DNA of 35,659 nucleotides from Bacteroidales bacterium (GTDB lineage Bacteria; Bacteroidota; Bacteroidia; Bacteroidales; F082): NCBI GenBank assembly GCA_017460915.1, contig JAFUAA010000017.1, positions 1 to 35,659 of the forward strand, read 5' to 3'. Shown piece by piece: positions 8,420 to 15,848 of this stretch (position 1 is its first letter; each line of letters starts with the position of its first letter). The notes under the pieces were generated by a model. It saw only the letters and a program-made list of their open reading frames with translations, ran no database searches and was not told where the DNA came from. The position numbers and the translations under genes were made by a program.

Positions 8420-8444
8420 ATTGGCATCGTTTTAATTAACGCTG

Positions 8445-8474
8445 CAAATATATATCATTTTTTCATATATGCAA
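8445..8474 (-). promoter_or_regulatory. Promoter of the fibre protein-lipoprotein-C10 operon
   Basis: On the minus strand TTG (8472-8474), 19 bases, TATATTTG (8445-8452), about 25 bases before the ATG at 8419. The spacing equals the other promoters of this window. Confidence 0.65.
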
Positions 8475-8493
8475 GCATTCTTCAAAAAATATC

Positions 8494-8551
8494 CATCGAC
8501 AAGTTCGCCGGTGCAGGGCACTTGATTGACGAAATGACGATTGTGGAGTAG
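8494..8551 (+). pseudogene. 18-codon remnant of a second S46 peptidase gene
   Basis: From 8495 the frame reads IDKFAGAGHLIDEMTIVE and a stop, the same C-terminus as the S46 peptidase ending at 5181. Over 58 bases (8494-8551 versus 5124-5181) there are three differences (8505, 8533 and 8548), all synonymous third-codon changes. That pattern means the copy was under protein-level selection after it diverged, so it is the tail of a formerly functional paralogue rather than a recent copying error. Everything upstream of the codon for Ile is unrelated AT-rich sequence. Confidence 0.75.
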
Positions 8552-8589
8552 TCCCTAATACAGACCTAAAAAGACAAAAAACACCTAAA

Positions 8590-8677
8590 CCGTCATGGCG
8601 GAGGAACATCCGCCATCTCCCAAGCATGAAGGAGTGCCCTTTGCTTGGGAGATAGCGAATCAAGCCCGCTATGACGA
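8590..8677. repeat. 88-base imperfect inverted repeat, CATTGCGAGGAAC family
   Basis: Left arm CCGTCATGGCGGAGGAACAT... ending CATCTCCCAAGCA and right arm TGCTTGGGAGATAGCGA... ending CCCGCTATGACGA can fold on each other over about 36 bases, around a loop of about 15 bases. The outer GTCATxxCGxAGGAAC motif resembles the elements at 19906-19942 and 25351-25382. Between the S46 remnant and the end of the DUF937 gene (minus strand), it may act at the 3' end of that gene. Confidence 0.7.
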
Positions 8678-8708
8678 TTTAGGGTTAGTTACTTTCTTGT
8701 GGGAGGCA

Positions 8709-9209
8709 TCACTTTCCGAAGATGCTGCCCAGACCACTGCTTTGGCTTTGCTGACTGCCGCCAAGGAGGCTGCCTAACAAGCCGGCCAAGCCAGCCGCAC
8801 CCGAGTTGCCGTTCTGTTTGCCCAAGATGGCCAACAAGCTGGGAGCGATGCTCGACAGGATGTTGCCCACTGCATTGGAGGCTACGCCAGTCTTTTGCGA
8901 GATGCCGCCCAGCACGTTGCTAAGATTGCCGCCGAAGATGTGGCTTAAGATTTTGCTGCCGTCGGTCAGGTCGGCACCTTTCAGGTTGTTGAGGATGTTG
9001 CCCGCGTTGCCGGCATGTTGGCCGAGGGCCTCGGCTAACGAAGCGGCACCTGCCTCGGTGGAGGCGTTCTTCTGCATCGCGCCAAGGAGCGACGGCAGGG
9101 CAGCGGTGATAACCGAAGACACTTGCTTCTGGTCGAGTTTGAGGTTTTGTGCGACAGTGCTGGCGGCGTCATTGCCCGTCAGTGCGCCTAAGATGTTGGT
9201 TAAGTCCAT
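8709..9209 (-). CDS. DUF937 domain protein
   Basis: 166 residues from ATG 9209 (MDLTNILGALTGNDAASTVA). An upstream in-frame extension to 9293 would read through a palindromic repeat and is rejected. The protein is rich in Ala, Gly, Leu and Ser with low-complexity helices and a glycine-rich C-terminus (LAGLLGSLLGGSQQSQSSG). The features LDQKQVSSVITAALPSLLGAMQ and ILSHIFGGNLSNVLGGISQK match the DUF937 family (YidB-like), found widely with no settled biochemical role. No signal peptide, so probably cytoplasmic. It appears to be a single gene: repeats lie on both sides (8590-8677 and 9247-9272). Confidence 0.85.
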   Translation of the reverse strand: MDLTNILGALTGNDAASTVAQNLKLDQKQVSSVITAALPSLLGAMQKNASTEAGAASLAEALGQHAGNAGNILNNLKGADLTDGSKILSHIFGGNLSNVLGGISQKTGVASNAVGNILSSIAPSLLAILGKQNGNSGAAGLAGLLGSLLGGSQQSQSSGLGSIFGK

Positions 9210-9246
9210 TTTATTGTGTTTAATTGTTGATTGTTTAATGGTTGCT

Positions 9247-9272
9247 GTAGAGACGCAAAATCTTGCGTCTCC
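9247..9272. repeat. GTAGAGACGC palindrome
   Basis: GAGACGCAA and TTGCGTCTC (9250-9271) form a nearly perfect palindrome in the leader of the DUF937 gene. It belongs to the same family as 2999-3026 and 25687-25714. Confidence 0.65.
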
Positions 9273-9380
9273 AAACGTCAAATTGAACCGCAAAATTATA
9301 AAAATTCCGATTGTTGTCCTATTTTTTCGCTATTTTCGCATTCTTATCCAAACCTGCCACAATGGGACAGCCCTACAAGT

Positions 9381-10430
9381 CTATTCTTCCGTTGGCAACG
9401 GCACCCACAAGGTGTCCACCGTGCGACTGCCAACGAGGCCATAACCGTTCTTCACATTGGAATAGGTCTGGATGGGCTCGGCCCAAATCTGCATAAAATC
9501 ATCACCTTGGTTGCAGGTGTTCAGGTAGTTGTAGTATTCCCTGCTGAGGTGCTCCACCGTGAAGGCAATACGGAAGAAGTCGGGGTCGGCATCGTCGTAT
9601 TTTACTATGGAAACGGAGAAAGGAATCTTCAGTTGGTACGACTTGCCGTCGAAAAGCAGGTCGGTAAAAACGCCCTCGGGAGTCAAGTTCAAATCGCTGA
9701 AATCGACAAAATCATTGTCGGTCGAGGTCAACGAAGTGAAAATCGGGTCGTTGTATTGGGCAAAGTAGGAGGCATAATTCATGCCATCATCGGCGTAAAG
9801 GCTTCCCCTATCAGCGCTAATGCGGAAGAAATCCGTCTTTCCAGGGTTCGGGTCGGTGATTTCGATGGTCACCTCCAGATTGTAGTCAGTGTGAAGGACG
9901 CTGTCTTTTTCATTATCATCGCCATAATCATCGCCCCAAGAGTACCAATTGGTGATTTTGCTGCCAACGACTGTGCAAGTCACGGCATTAGGCAACGGGC
10001 TTGTCGTGCCTTCCACCTCATCATAGCCGTTGGCCGAGGCAGTGATTTTCACCACATCGCCGATTTGCGGACGATAGTCGTTGGTGAAAATGGTAGTTAA
10101 GCGATAAGGATGGTAAGGATTGCCATCTTCATCATAATGCCAAACTCCATTGTTCCAAACCGTATCGAAATGAGATGTCATTTCGCCGATGAGGCTGCCG
10201 TTCACATAGAGCGAAGCCGCCACGTCGTCGGGGGCTTGGGTCGTGCCATTGTTGTCGAGGAAGAAATAGCTCTTGCTGATGTTTGCCTTGACAGGTTCGC
10301 CCGCACTCACGAGGCTGTTGATGACCAATTTCGGGTCGGTTTCCTTGCCGTTGAATTCGATTTCCTTCTCGCAGGAAGATAGAAATAATGCGGTGACAAT
10401 TGTGATAATGCTTAAGATGTTGGTTTTCAT
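9381..10430 (-). CDS. DUF4249 outer-membrane lipoprotein
   Basis: 349 residues from ATG 10430. The N-terminus MKTNILSIITIVTALFLSSC is a lipoprotein signal with Cys at position 20. The mature sequence begins EKEIEFNGKETDPKLVINSL, typical of DUF4249 proteins ('LVINSLVSAGEPVKANISKS' style). It then has a beta-rich body with many Asp/Asn residues (DGMNYASYFAQYNDPIFTSL). DUF4249 proteins are Bacteroidota lipoproteins encoded next to TonB-dependent receptors and probably act with them in nutrient uptake at the cell surface. Here it lies 100 bases downstream of the TonB receptor on the same strand, separated by the inverted repeat 10448-10527. The substrate is not inferable from sequence. Confidence 0.88.
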   Translation of the reverse strand: MKTNILSIITIVTALFLSSCEKEIEFNGKETDPKLVINSLVSAGEPVKANISKSYFFLDNNGTTQAPDDVAASLYVNGSLIGEMTSHFDTVWNNGVWHYDEDGNPYHPYRLTTIFTNDYRPQIGDVVKITASANGYDEVEGTTSPLPNAVTCTVVGSKITNWYSWGDDYGDDNEKDSVLHTDYNLEVTIEITDPNPGKTDFFRISADRGSLYADDGMNYASYFAQYNDPIFTSLTSTDNDFVDFSDLNLTPEGVFTDLLFDGKSYQLKIPFSVSIVKYDDADPDFFRIAFTVEHLSREYYNYLNTCNQGDDFMQIWAEPIQTYSNVKNGYGLVGSRTVDTLWVPLPTEE

Positions 10431-10447
10431 TGTGGTATTGTGTTTTT

Positions 10448-10527
10448 ACTATGGCTTATGGCCTGTGACTATGGCCGCTTTTACTATGGGTTGAAGCGGC
10501 CATAGTCATCAGCCATTGGCCATAGTC
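10448..10527. repeat. 80-base inverted repeat between receptor and lipoprotein genes
   Basis: Inner perfect arms GACTATGGCCGCTT (10468-10481) and AAGCGGCCATAGTC (10494-10507) are extended by outer imperfect arms built from the same ACTATGGC/GCCATAGT unit. The whole can fold into one long hairpin, lying in the transcript between the TonB receptor and the DUF4249 gene. Confidence 0.8.
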
Positions 10528-10530
10528 GGA

Positions 10531-12975
10531 TTAGAATTTGAAACTATATGAAACTGAAGGAATGATGGGGAAGAGGCTCACCTGCATCAGGACTTTGCGC
10601 TCCGTGTCGGTGGCGGCATCCCATTGGTAATCGGTGTAAACTATGAAAGGATTGTTGTGGTTGTAGGCATTGTAGACGCTGATGTTCCAGGTGCGGATGC
10701 CGTGTTTCTTTTGCTTGTGGAAGTTCATGCCGACATCGAGGCGATGGTAGCTAGGCATACGGAAGTTGTTGCGTTCGAAGGCTTGAATGTCGGAAATGCT
10801 ACCCCAATTGTTGGGCAGCAATCCTTCGTAAATCTGCGTGCCGAGCGTGCCGCAGTTGCCGCTGCTGAAGACCCAAGTGCCGCTCAGGTCGAAACGGTCA
10901 CTGAACTTGTGCTGCACGGTGATGCTGATGTCGTGGCGGCGGTCGTATTTGGCGGGAAACACCTCGCCGTTGTTGATCATCATGCCCTCGCGGTCGAACT
11001 GGCGCTCAGAATGTGCCCAAGTGTAGCCGACCCAGCCAGTCGTTTTGCCGAACGAGCGTTGCACGAGGAACTCCACCCCGTAGGCCCAGCCTTTGCCGAG
11101 GCAGATTTTGTTCTCCCAAGTCTCGATGGAGCCGAAGAACGAAGCTCCGTCCTTGTATTCCATCAGGTTGTCCATCGTCTTGTAATAGCTCTCAACGGAG
11201 ATGTCAAACAGGCGCGGCAACTCATAGAAGGCACCCAACGACACCTGATGGGCGTTCATCGGGACGACGTTTTTGGTGACGGGCACCCAAAGGTCGGTGG
11301 GCAGACTGAGGCTGCTGTTTGACAGCAAATGAACGTATTGCGTCATGTTGGCATAGCCCGCCTTGAGCGAGAGGTTGGAGGCCAACATCACGCTGGCGCT
11401 CAATCGGGGTTGCACCGAGTGATAGGTCTTGCCCTCGACGGTGAAGGTGGAGTAATGCACACCCGCATTCACGCGGAAGATGTCGCCGAAGGTCATGTTG
11501 TCCTCGGCATAAAGGGCGGTTTCGTGGGCGAAGACGTTGGAAGCACCCGTGACGGTGTCCATATCCAATTCGTTGCTGGTGGTGATTTTCATCGACTGCA
11601 CCTCGGGGCGGAATTGATGGTAGGTGTAGTTTCCGCCGAAGCGGATTTCATGGTTGGGCAGCGGCGTATAGTCGAAGTCGACCTTGGCAGTCAGGTCGTT
11701 GATGCCCGACTTGTAAGCCATTTCAAACGCATCCTTAGTCGTGGACGACTGGCCTTGGTAAGTGTAGATGGTTTCCTCGCTCATGTCCATGCCGAGGTGG
11801 TGGCGGTATTGCGTATAGTTGACCGAAGCGTCCATGAAGAGCTGTTGCGACATCACGTGGTTCCAGCGTAATGAGGCCACCTTGTTACCCCATTTCCAGT
11901 TGATGCCCATGTTGTCGTTGTGTCTTGTGGTGGAAGTCAAGTCCTCATCGTCGCCCATGGAATAGTCCCGATAGCGAACACCAAAGTTAATGGCATCGTC
12001 GCCGGTATAGAAACTCAAATAGAGGCGGTCCTTGTCGGAGATTTTCCAGTTCAGTTTGCCGTTGAAATCGTAGAAATGGTAGCCCACATTCAGCTTCCCG
12101 ATGTCGGAATCGTAAATGCTGGCCATCCAAAGCGCGGGCTTGATGAGCAGGTCGCCGTAGGTGCGACGGAACGAGAGGTTGAACGAAAGCTTGTCCTTCA
12201 CGATGGGGCCTTCCAGGTTGAATTTGGAGGAGATAAGTCCGATGCTGAAGTTGCCGTGGTATTGCTGCATGTCGCCTTCCTTCATGCGGATGTCGACCAC
12301 CGACGAAAGCCTTCCGCCAAAATGCGCCGGGAAACTCCCTTTATATAAGGTGACGTTTTTCAAGGCGTCGGGATTGAAGACCGAGAAGAAACCCAACGCA
12401 TGGTTGACGTTGTAGACGGGCACGCCGTCGAGCAAAAGCAGGTTCTCGTCGGGACCGCCGCCGCGCACGTACATGCCCGCCGAGCCTTCCGAGCCGTTTT
12501 GCACGCCAGGCAGCAGCTGGATAGCTTTCAGCACGTCGGCCTCGCCAAAGAGGGTCGGGATGCTCTTGATTTGCTGCACGGGCAGTTCCACCACGCTCAT
12601 CTGCGGGCTGCGTGCACTTACCGTGGCGCGTGTGCCTTCCACCACCACTTCGTCCAAAGTCGTGTTGGTTTCGAGTGCAAAGTTGAGGCTGAGGTTTTCT
12701 TTGAGTTCAATGGACTTGGTTTGCTGCGTGTAGCCCACATACGAGACTTGCAGTTCAACGTCGCCTTGGCTCAGCGTCAAAGTGTAGAATCCATAACTGT
12801 TTGTGGCACATCCTTTCCCGGAGTTTTTGTCGAATACGGTCGCCCCGATGAGGGTTTCCTTGCTGGCGGCATCCATCACATAGCCGCTGATGGTGCGCCG
12901 TTGCGCGAAGGTGGGCACACAGGCCAGCACCAAGCCGATGGCGACAAGCCATCGGCGAAAGAAATGATGTTTCAT
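10531..12975 (-). CDS. TonB-dependent receptor with N-terminal carboxypeptidase-like domain
   Basis: 814 residues from ATG 12975. Signal peptide MKHHFFRRWLVAIGLVLACV...FAQ, then a carboxypeptidase-regulatory-like beta sandwich (residues ~25-110, RTISGYVMDAASKETLIGAT). Next is a SusC/TonB-box-like LDEVVVEGTR, then the plug domain with VRGGGPDENLLLLDGVPVYN and GRLSSVVDIRM, and a 22-strand-type barrel ending in Phe (VSYSFKF), the usual outer-membrane assembly signal. These receptors import large or scarce substrates across the outer membrane with TonB-ExbBD energy. It is shorter than SusC proteins (about 1000 aa) and is paired with a DUF4249 lipoprotein rather than SusD, which points to a non-glycan or metal/peptide-type substrate, but this is inference. 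Confidence 0.93.
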   Translation of the reverse strand: MKHHFFRRWLVAIGLVLACVPTFAQRRTISGYVMDAASKETLIGATVFDKNSGKGCATNSYGFYTLTLSQGDVELQVSYVGYTQQTKSIELKENLSLNFALETNTTLDEVVVEGTRATVSARSPQMSVVELPVQQIKSIPTLFGEADVLKAIQLLPGVQNGSEGSAGMYVRGGGPDENLLLLDGVPVYNVNHALGFFSVFNPDALKNVTLYKGSFPAHFGGRLSSVVDIRMKEGDMQQYHGNFSIGLISSKFNLEGPIVKDKLSFNLSFRRTYGDLLIKPALWMASIYDSDIGKLNVGYHFYDFNGKLNWKISDKDRLYLSFYTGDDAINFGVRYRDYSMGDDEDLTSTTRHNDNMGINWKWGNKVASLRWNHVMSQQLFMDASVNYTQYRHHLGMDMSEETIYTYQGQSSTTKDAFEMAYKSGINDLTAKVDFDYTPLPNHEIRFGGNYTYHQFRPEVQSMKITTSNELDMDTVTGASNVFAHETALYAEDNMTFGDIFRVNAGVHYSTFTVEGKTYHSVQPRLSASVMLASNLSLKAGYANMTQYVHLLSNSSLSLPTDLWVPVTKNVVPMNAHQVSLGAFYELPRLFDISVESYYKTMDNLMEYKDGASFFGSIETWENKICLGKGWAYGVEFLVQRSFGKTTGWVGYTWAHSERQFDREGMMINNGEVFPAKYDRRHDISITVQHKFSDRFDLSGTWVFSSGNCGTLGTQIYEGLLPNNWGSISDIQAFERNNFRMPSYHRLDVGMNFHKQKKHGIRTWNISVYNAYNHNNPFIVYTDYQWDAATDTERKVLMQVSLFPIIPSVSYSFKF

Positions 12976-13056
12976 AATGATTGGGTTTGCGTCAATTCAA
13001 AACTTGATTCTGACGCTTTAACGCTGGGATTTTCGTTTTATTGCGGTAAGTAAATA

Positions 13057-13692
13057 TTATTCTAGCCATTTCCACGACCATTCTGCCAAAGGTGAGGGAC
13101 AACTAAGCATACCACAGTTGAATTGCAAGTTGAGGAATGAATAACGGATACGGTATTTGGGATGATATTTCTCGTTATAAACCGTGATGCTTCGGCCACT
13201 GACGCAATTTTCGGCCTTCACCTCAACGGGGACGATTTCGTCGTTCCATTGCACCAAAAACTCCAATTCCACCTTGCCTACAGGAACAGACATTCGGCGT
13301 CTTTTGACGGCTACGCCCAGCAATGAGCCCGCAGCAATGATGTGATAATCGGGGGCTTCCTCGCAAAAATATTTTAGGCTGTTGAAGGCCTCTTCGCATT
13401 CCTGTATCTCATCGAAAACCAGCAAGGTTTTTCCTGGAAGCAAGGGGACTTCGCTATACAAGGCCAATTCCTTGAGGATTCTCTGCGGATCTTTCGAAAC
13501 CTGAAAAGCCGACTTCACTTCGGGTTGACGATCGAAGTCGAATTTGGCGCAATAGTCGAAACACTCCTTTCCGAAGGCTTCCATCACCCAAGTCTTGCCA
13601 ATCTGACGGGCCCCTTTCAGCAAAATAGGCTTTCGTTGTGGTGCATCTTTCCACCGTTTGAAGCGATTAATAATTTCTCTCCTAATGATCAT
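13057..13692 (-). pseudogene. DUF4143-type ATPase with a large in-frame internal deletion
   Basis: 211 residues where relatives have about 400-450. Residues 1-140 are the AAA part: Walker A LLKGARQIGKTW, Walker B LLVFDEIQECEEAFNSLKYF, sensor region HIIAAGSLLGVAVKR. After VGKVE (about residue 142, plus position near 13265) the sequence jumps straight to LEFLVQWNDEIVPVEVKAEN, which is the start of the C-terminal nuclease-like part of DUF4143 proteins (the D/E-xVK motif), and continues to the end. The sensor-to-DUF4143 middle, about 200 residues, is missing. No stop codon marks the join, so it is an in-frame deletion, possibly across a short repeat encoding 'VEF' on both sides. It may still be made, but is unlikely to be a functional ATPase. 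A second, intact relative is at 27619-28764. Confidence 0.75.
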
Positions 13693-13763
13693 AATATTGC
13701 TAATTTAACAAAAACAACTGCCGATTTGTGTGTGTTTTATACATTTTTCGGCACTTGTTGATG

Positions 13764-13771
13764 CAAAATTA
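13764..13771 (-). promoter_or_regulatory. Possible -7 element upstream of the truncated ATPase
   Basis: TAATTTTG on the minus strand, about 72 bases before the ATG at 13692. No well-spaced -33 element was found, so this is tentative. Confidence 0.35.
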
Positions 13772-13807
13772 CAGAAATTTTTGAATCAAAAAAGGATTGG
13801 AAAAAAA

Positions 13808-14833
13808 TCACTGCAAAATCCAGTCCGCCGCCGCCTCAATCACGTTGTCGATGCCTTGGGCGGTGTAGGCGGGGTCGAGGAGGACGCGCTCGTCGGGCGG
13901 CACGCCGTTCTCGTAGTTTTGTCCATCCATGGTAAGGGTGCGCGTGATGCTGAAACGGTAGGTCCAACCGTTGGGCAGCTCGCCACCGTTGGGCAATCCC
14001 AATCCACCACCAGTGTAATCACCGAAGAGACGGATGTTGTCGTAAGCCAACGTGCACACCGAGAAGAACGAAGTGGCGCTATACGAGCCCCTGTCGATGA
14101 GCACGGCGAAGGGCTTCGTGTAAGGCTCCTCACCGAGGCAGGTGGTGTCGGCACAGACGGCCTTCAGCTCAGTGAAGGCATCGTGCGCGGGTCCCGACTT
14201 GATCTGGGTCTGGTACAAAGGCTGTCCGTGGTTGTCGAAGATGCTCAGCAACGTTTGGATATTGGCGATGCTGCCACCGCCGTTTTGGCGCAGGTCGAGG
14301 ATCATGCCATCGCAGTCCTTGTAACGGTCGAGCAGGTAGGTCAAGGTGCCGTCAGCGATGGTGTTCTCGAAGGAAGAATAACGCAGATAGGCCACACGGC
14401 CATCGCGGATGGCGTTGTGGGCGAAGCCACCCGTCGAGTGGTAATTGAGGGTCAGGTAGTTCATCGTAACCACTTGGGCGTCAATGTTCTTGTTTACGAT
14501 CATCCGATAATACACCGAGTCGTTGCGCGACACATCGAAGCTCGAGATGAGGTTGGTATGGCCGTCCTGCAAGGTGTTGAGCATGGCGGCGCACACGCTG
14601 AAGAGGCTGTCGCCGTCCATGTCGTCGTCTACCATCGGGCGATACACCTCACGCACCGAGTCCCAGTCCACTCCCTTGATGTCGAAGAAGGCATATTGCT
14701 GGTCGACTTTGTCCCAGAGATAGTCGAAAGTGGCGACAGGGCCGGAGCCGACACCCGGTTCCATGAAGATGCGTTCGCAAGAGGCGAAACAAAGTGCCAA
14801 AAAGCCGATGAAAAGGAGATATGTTTTTTTCAT
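13808..14833 (-). CDS. S41 family peptidase, lipoprotein
   Basis: 341 residues from ATG 14833 (an upstream ATG at 14842 is possible). The signal MKKTYLLFIGFLALCFASC has a lipobox ending in Cys, so it is a surface or periplasmic lipoprotein. The C-terminal-processing-peptidase fold is seen in LYQTQIKSGPAHDAF, DGMILDLRQNGGGSIANI and the nucleophile region VLIDRGSYSATSFFSVC, where the Ser of GSYSAT is the expected nucleophile. There is no clear PDZ domain, as in many Bacteroidota members. S41 enzymes cleave C-terminal regions of periplasmic proteins. It lies 60 bases after the barrel-protein gene on the same strand and is probably co-transcribed with it. Confidence 0.88.
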   Translation of the reverse strand: MKKTYLLFIGFLALCFASCERIFMEPGVGSGPVATFDYLWDKVDQQYAFFDIKGVDWDSVREVYRPMVDDDMDGDSLFSVCAAMLNTLQDGHTNLISSFDVSRNDSVYYRMIVNKNIDAQVVTMNYLTLNYHSTGGFAHNAIRDGRVAYLRYSSFENTIADGTLTYLLDRYKDCDGMILDLRQNGGGSIANIQTLLSIFDNHGQPLYQTQIKSGPAHDAFTELKAVCADTTCLGEEPYTKPFAVLIDRGSYSATSFFSVCTLAYDNIRLFGDYTGGGLGLPNGGELPNGWTYRFSITRTLTMDGQNYENGVPPDERVLLDPAYTAQGIDNVIEAAADWILQ

Positions 14834-14893
14834 GATAATCATTAGTTAGAATTAGATTTTTTTCTGATGAGATATACAGTCCCGCGTCTTGCG

Positions 14894-15754
14894 TCAATTG
14901 ATATTAAACATAAAATTAAGGTTAATGCAATGCGAGGCTTGGTCGAAACGGTAAATGCCATTTTTGCCCGTGGTCAGGTAGTCCCAGCGGTACGACACCC
15001 CGATTTTGTTGCCGTTGTAAGGCAGGTTGAGCCAAAGGCCGATGTCGGTGCTGGCACCAGGACAGAACAGGGAGAGGTCTTCGTATTCCCCCATCACGGT
15101 GTTGACGGTGTTGAGGTCCGAAGTGTAGTTGTCCATGTAGGCGAAGCCAGGACGGCTGGCCGAGGCGATGAGCGGCAACGAAAGCTTGCCGTAGGCCGTC
15201 AGCAGGTGATGTGAGCTGTGCTTGTAAGGGGCGAAGTCGTACGTTACCATGCCCACGGGACTGAGGTCGAAGAAGTTGGACTGGCAGGCCGAGGCGTTCA
15301 TCAGTTGCGAGAGCACTTTGATGTCGAGATAGAGCTGCATGCCACCGCCGACCCAGAAGTGCAGGCGGTCGCGACACGCATCGTAGAAGCGGTAAAGGAA
15401 CTGGATGTTGCCTTCGATGCCGAAGGCGTAGTCGGTGGCTGACTGGGCGCTGTTGGTGATGATGTTGGCCAATCCTCTGAGTTCCGCTTCGCCTTGATAA
15501 CGGTCGAAGGCAACGACGACGCCGGCGGTGAGGTTTCCTCCAGCGCCGAGGTATTGCAAAGGCGAGGCGCCCTGCTCGTAGCTCTCCACGACGTTGAAGC
15601 CAATGCCGCTTTTGAGCCAGACGGGGACATTGCTATGGCCGGTGTAGACGACAAGTGGCTTCACCTCGTTCTCGTCATTCTCAGTAGTGACTTGTGCCCG
15701 CGCATTTGCCGCCAGCAAGAGCGCAAACGTTAGGAAAAGGAGATTGTGTTTCAT
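14894..15754 (-). CDS. Outer-membrane beta-barrel protein
   Basis: 286 residues from ATG 15754, selected because it gives a signal peptide (MKHNLLFLTFALLLAANARA) and follows the promoter at 15787-15794; the longer reading to 15820 has no signal. The mature part is a series of alternating hydrophobic/polar strands with many Tyr, Gly and Asn residues (GAGGNLTAGVVVAFDRYQGE, HFWVGGGMQLYLDI) and an aromatic last strand (CINLNFMFNIN). This is a porin-like or OmpA-barrel-like architecture of unknown substrate. It precedes the S41 peptidase lipoprotein in an apparent operon. No more specific family was recognised. Confidence 0.75.
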   Translation of the reverse strand: MKHNLLFLTFALLLAANARAQVTTENDENEVKPLVVYTGHSNVPVWLKSGIGFNVVESYEQGASPLQYLGAGGNLTAGVVVAFDRYQGEAELRGLANIITNSAQSATDYAFGIEGNIQFLYRFYDACRDRLHFWVGGGMQLYLDIKVLSQLMNASACQSNFFDLSPVGMVTYDFAPYKHSSHHLLTAYGKLSLPLIASASRPGFAYMDNYTSDLNTVNTVMGEYEDLSLFCPGASTDIGLWLNLPYNGNKIGVSYRWDYLTTGKNGIYRFDQASHCINLNFMFNIN

Positions 15755-15786
15755 TTTAGGATGAAGAGTTTTGTGATTTCGTGCCG

Positions 15787-15794
15787 CAAAAATA
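15787..15794 (-). promoter_or_regulatory. Minus-strand -7 element of the barrel-protein operon
   Basis: TATTTTTG on the minus strand, about 33 bases before the ATG at 15754. Together with 15816-15823 it forms a divergent promoter region. Confidence 0.5.
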
Positions 15795-15815
15795 CGGCAT
15801 TTCAACAATATTCCG

Positions 15816-15823
15816 TACATTTG
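15816..15823 (+). promoter_or_regulatory. -7 element of metG
   Basis: TACATTTG followed by CAG, 25 bases before the metG ATG at 15849. No convincing -33 element at the usual spacing. Confidence 0.5.
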
Positions 15824-15848
15824 CAGCCGTTTTTAATCATCAAGCACT

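Noticed and set aside
13719-13753. Possible TGCCGA...TCGGCA inverted repeat before the truncated ATPase
   Set aside because: Only six base pairs around a 23-base loop; not clearly different from chance and not related to the palindromes at the other ATPase.
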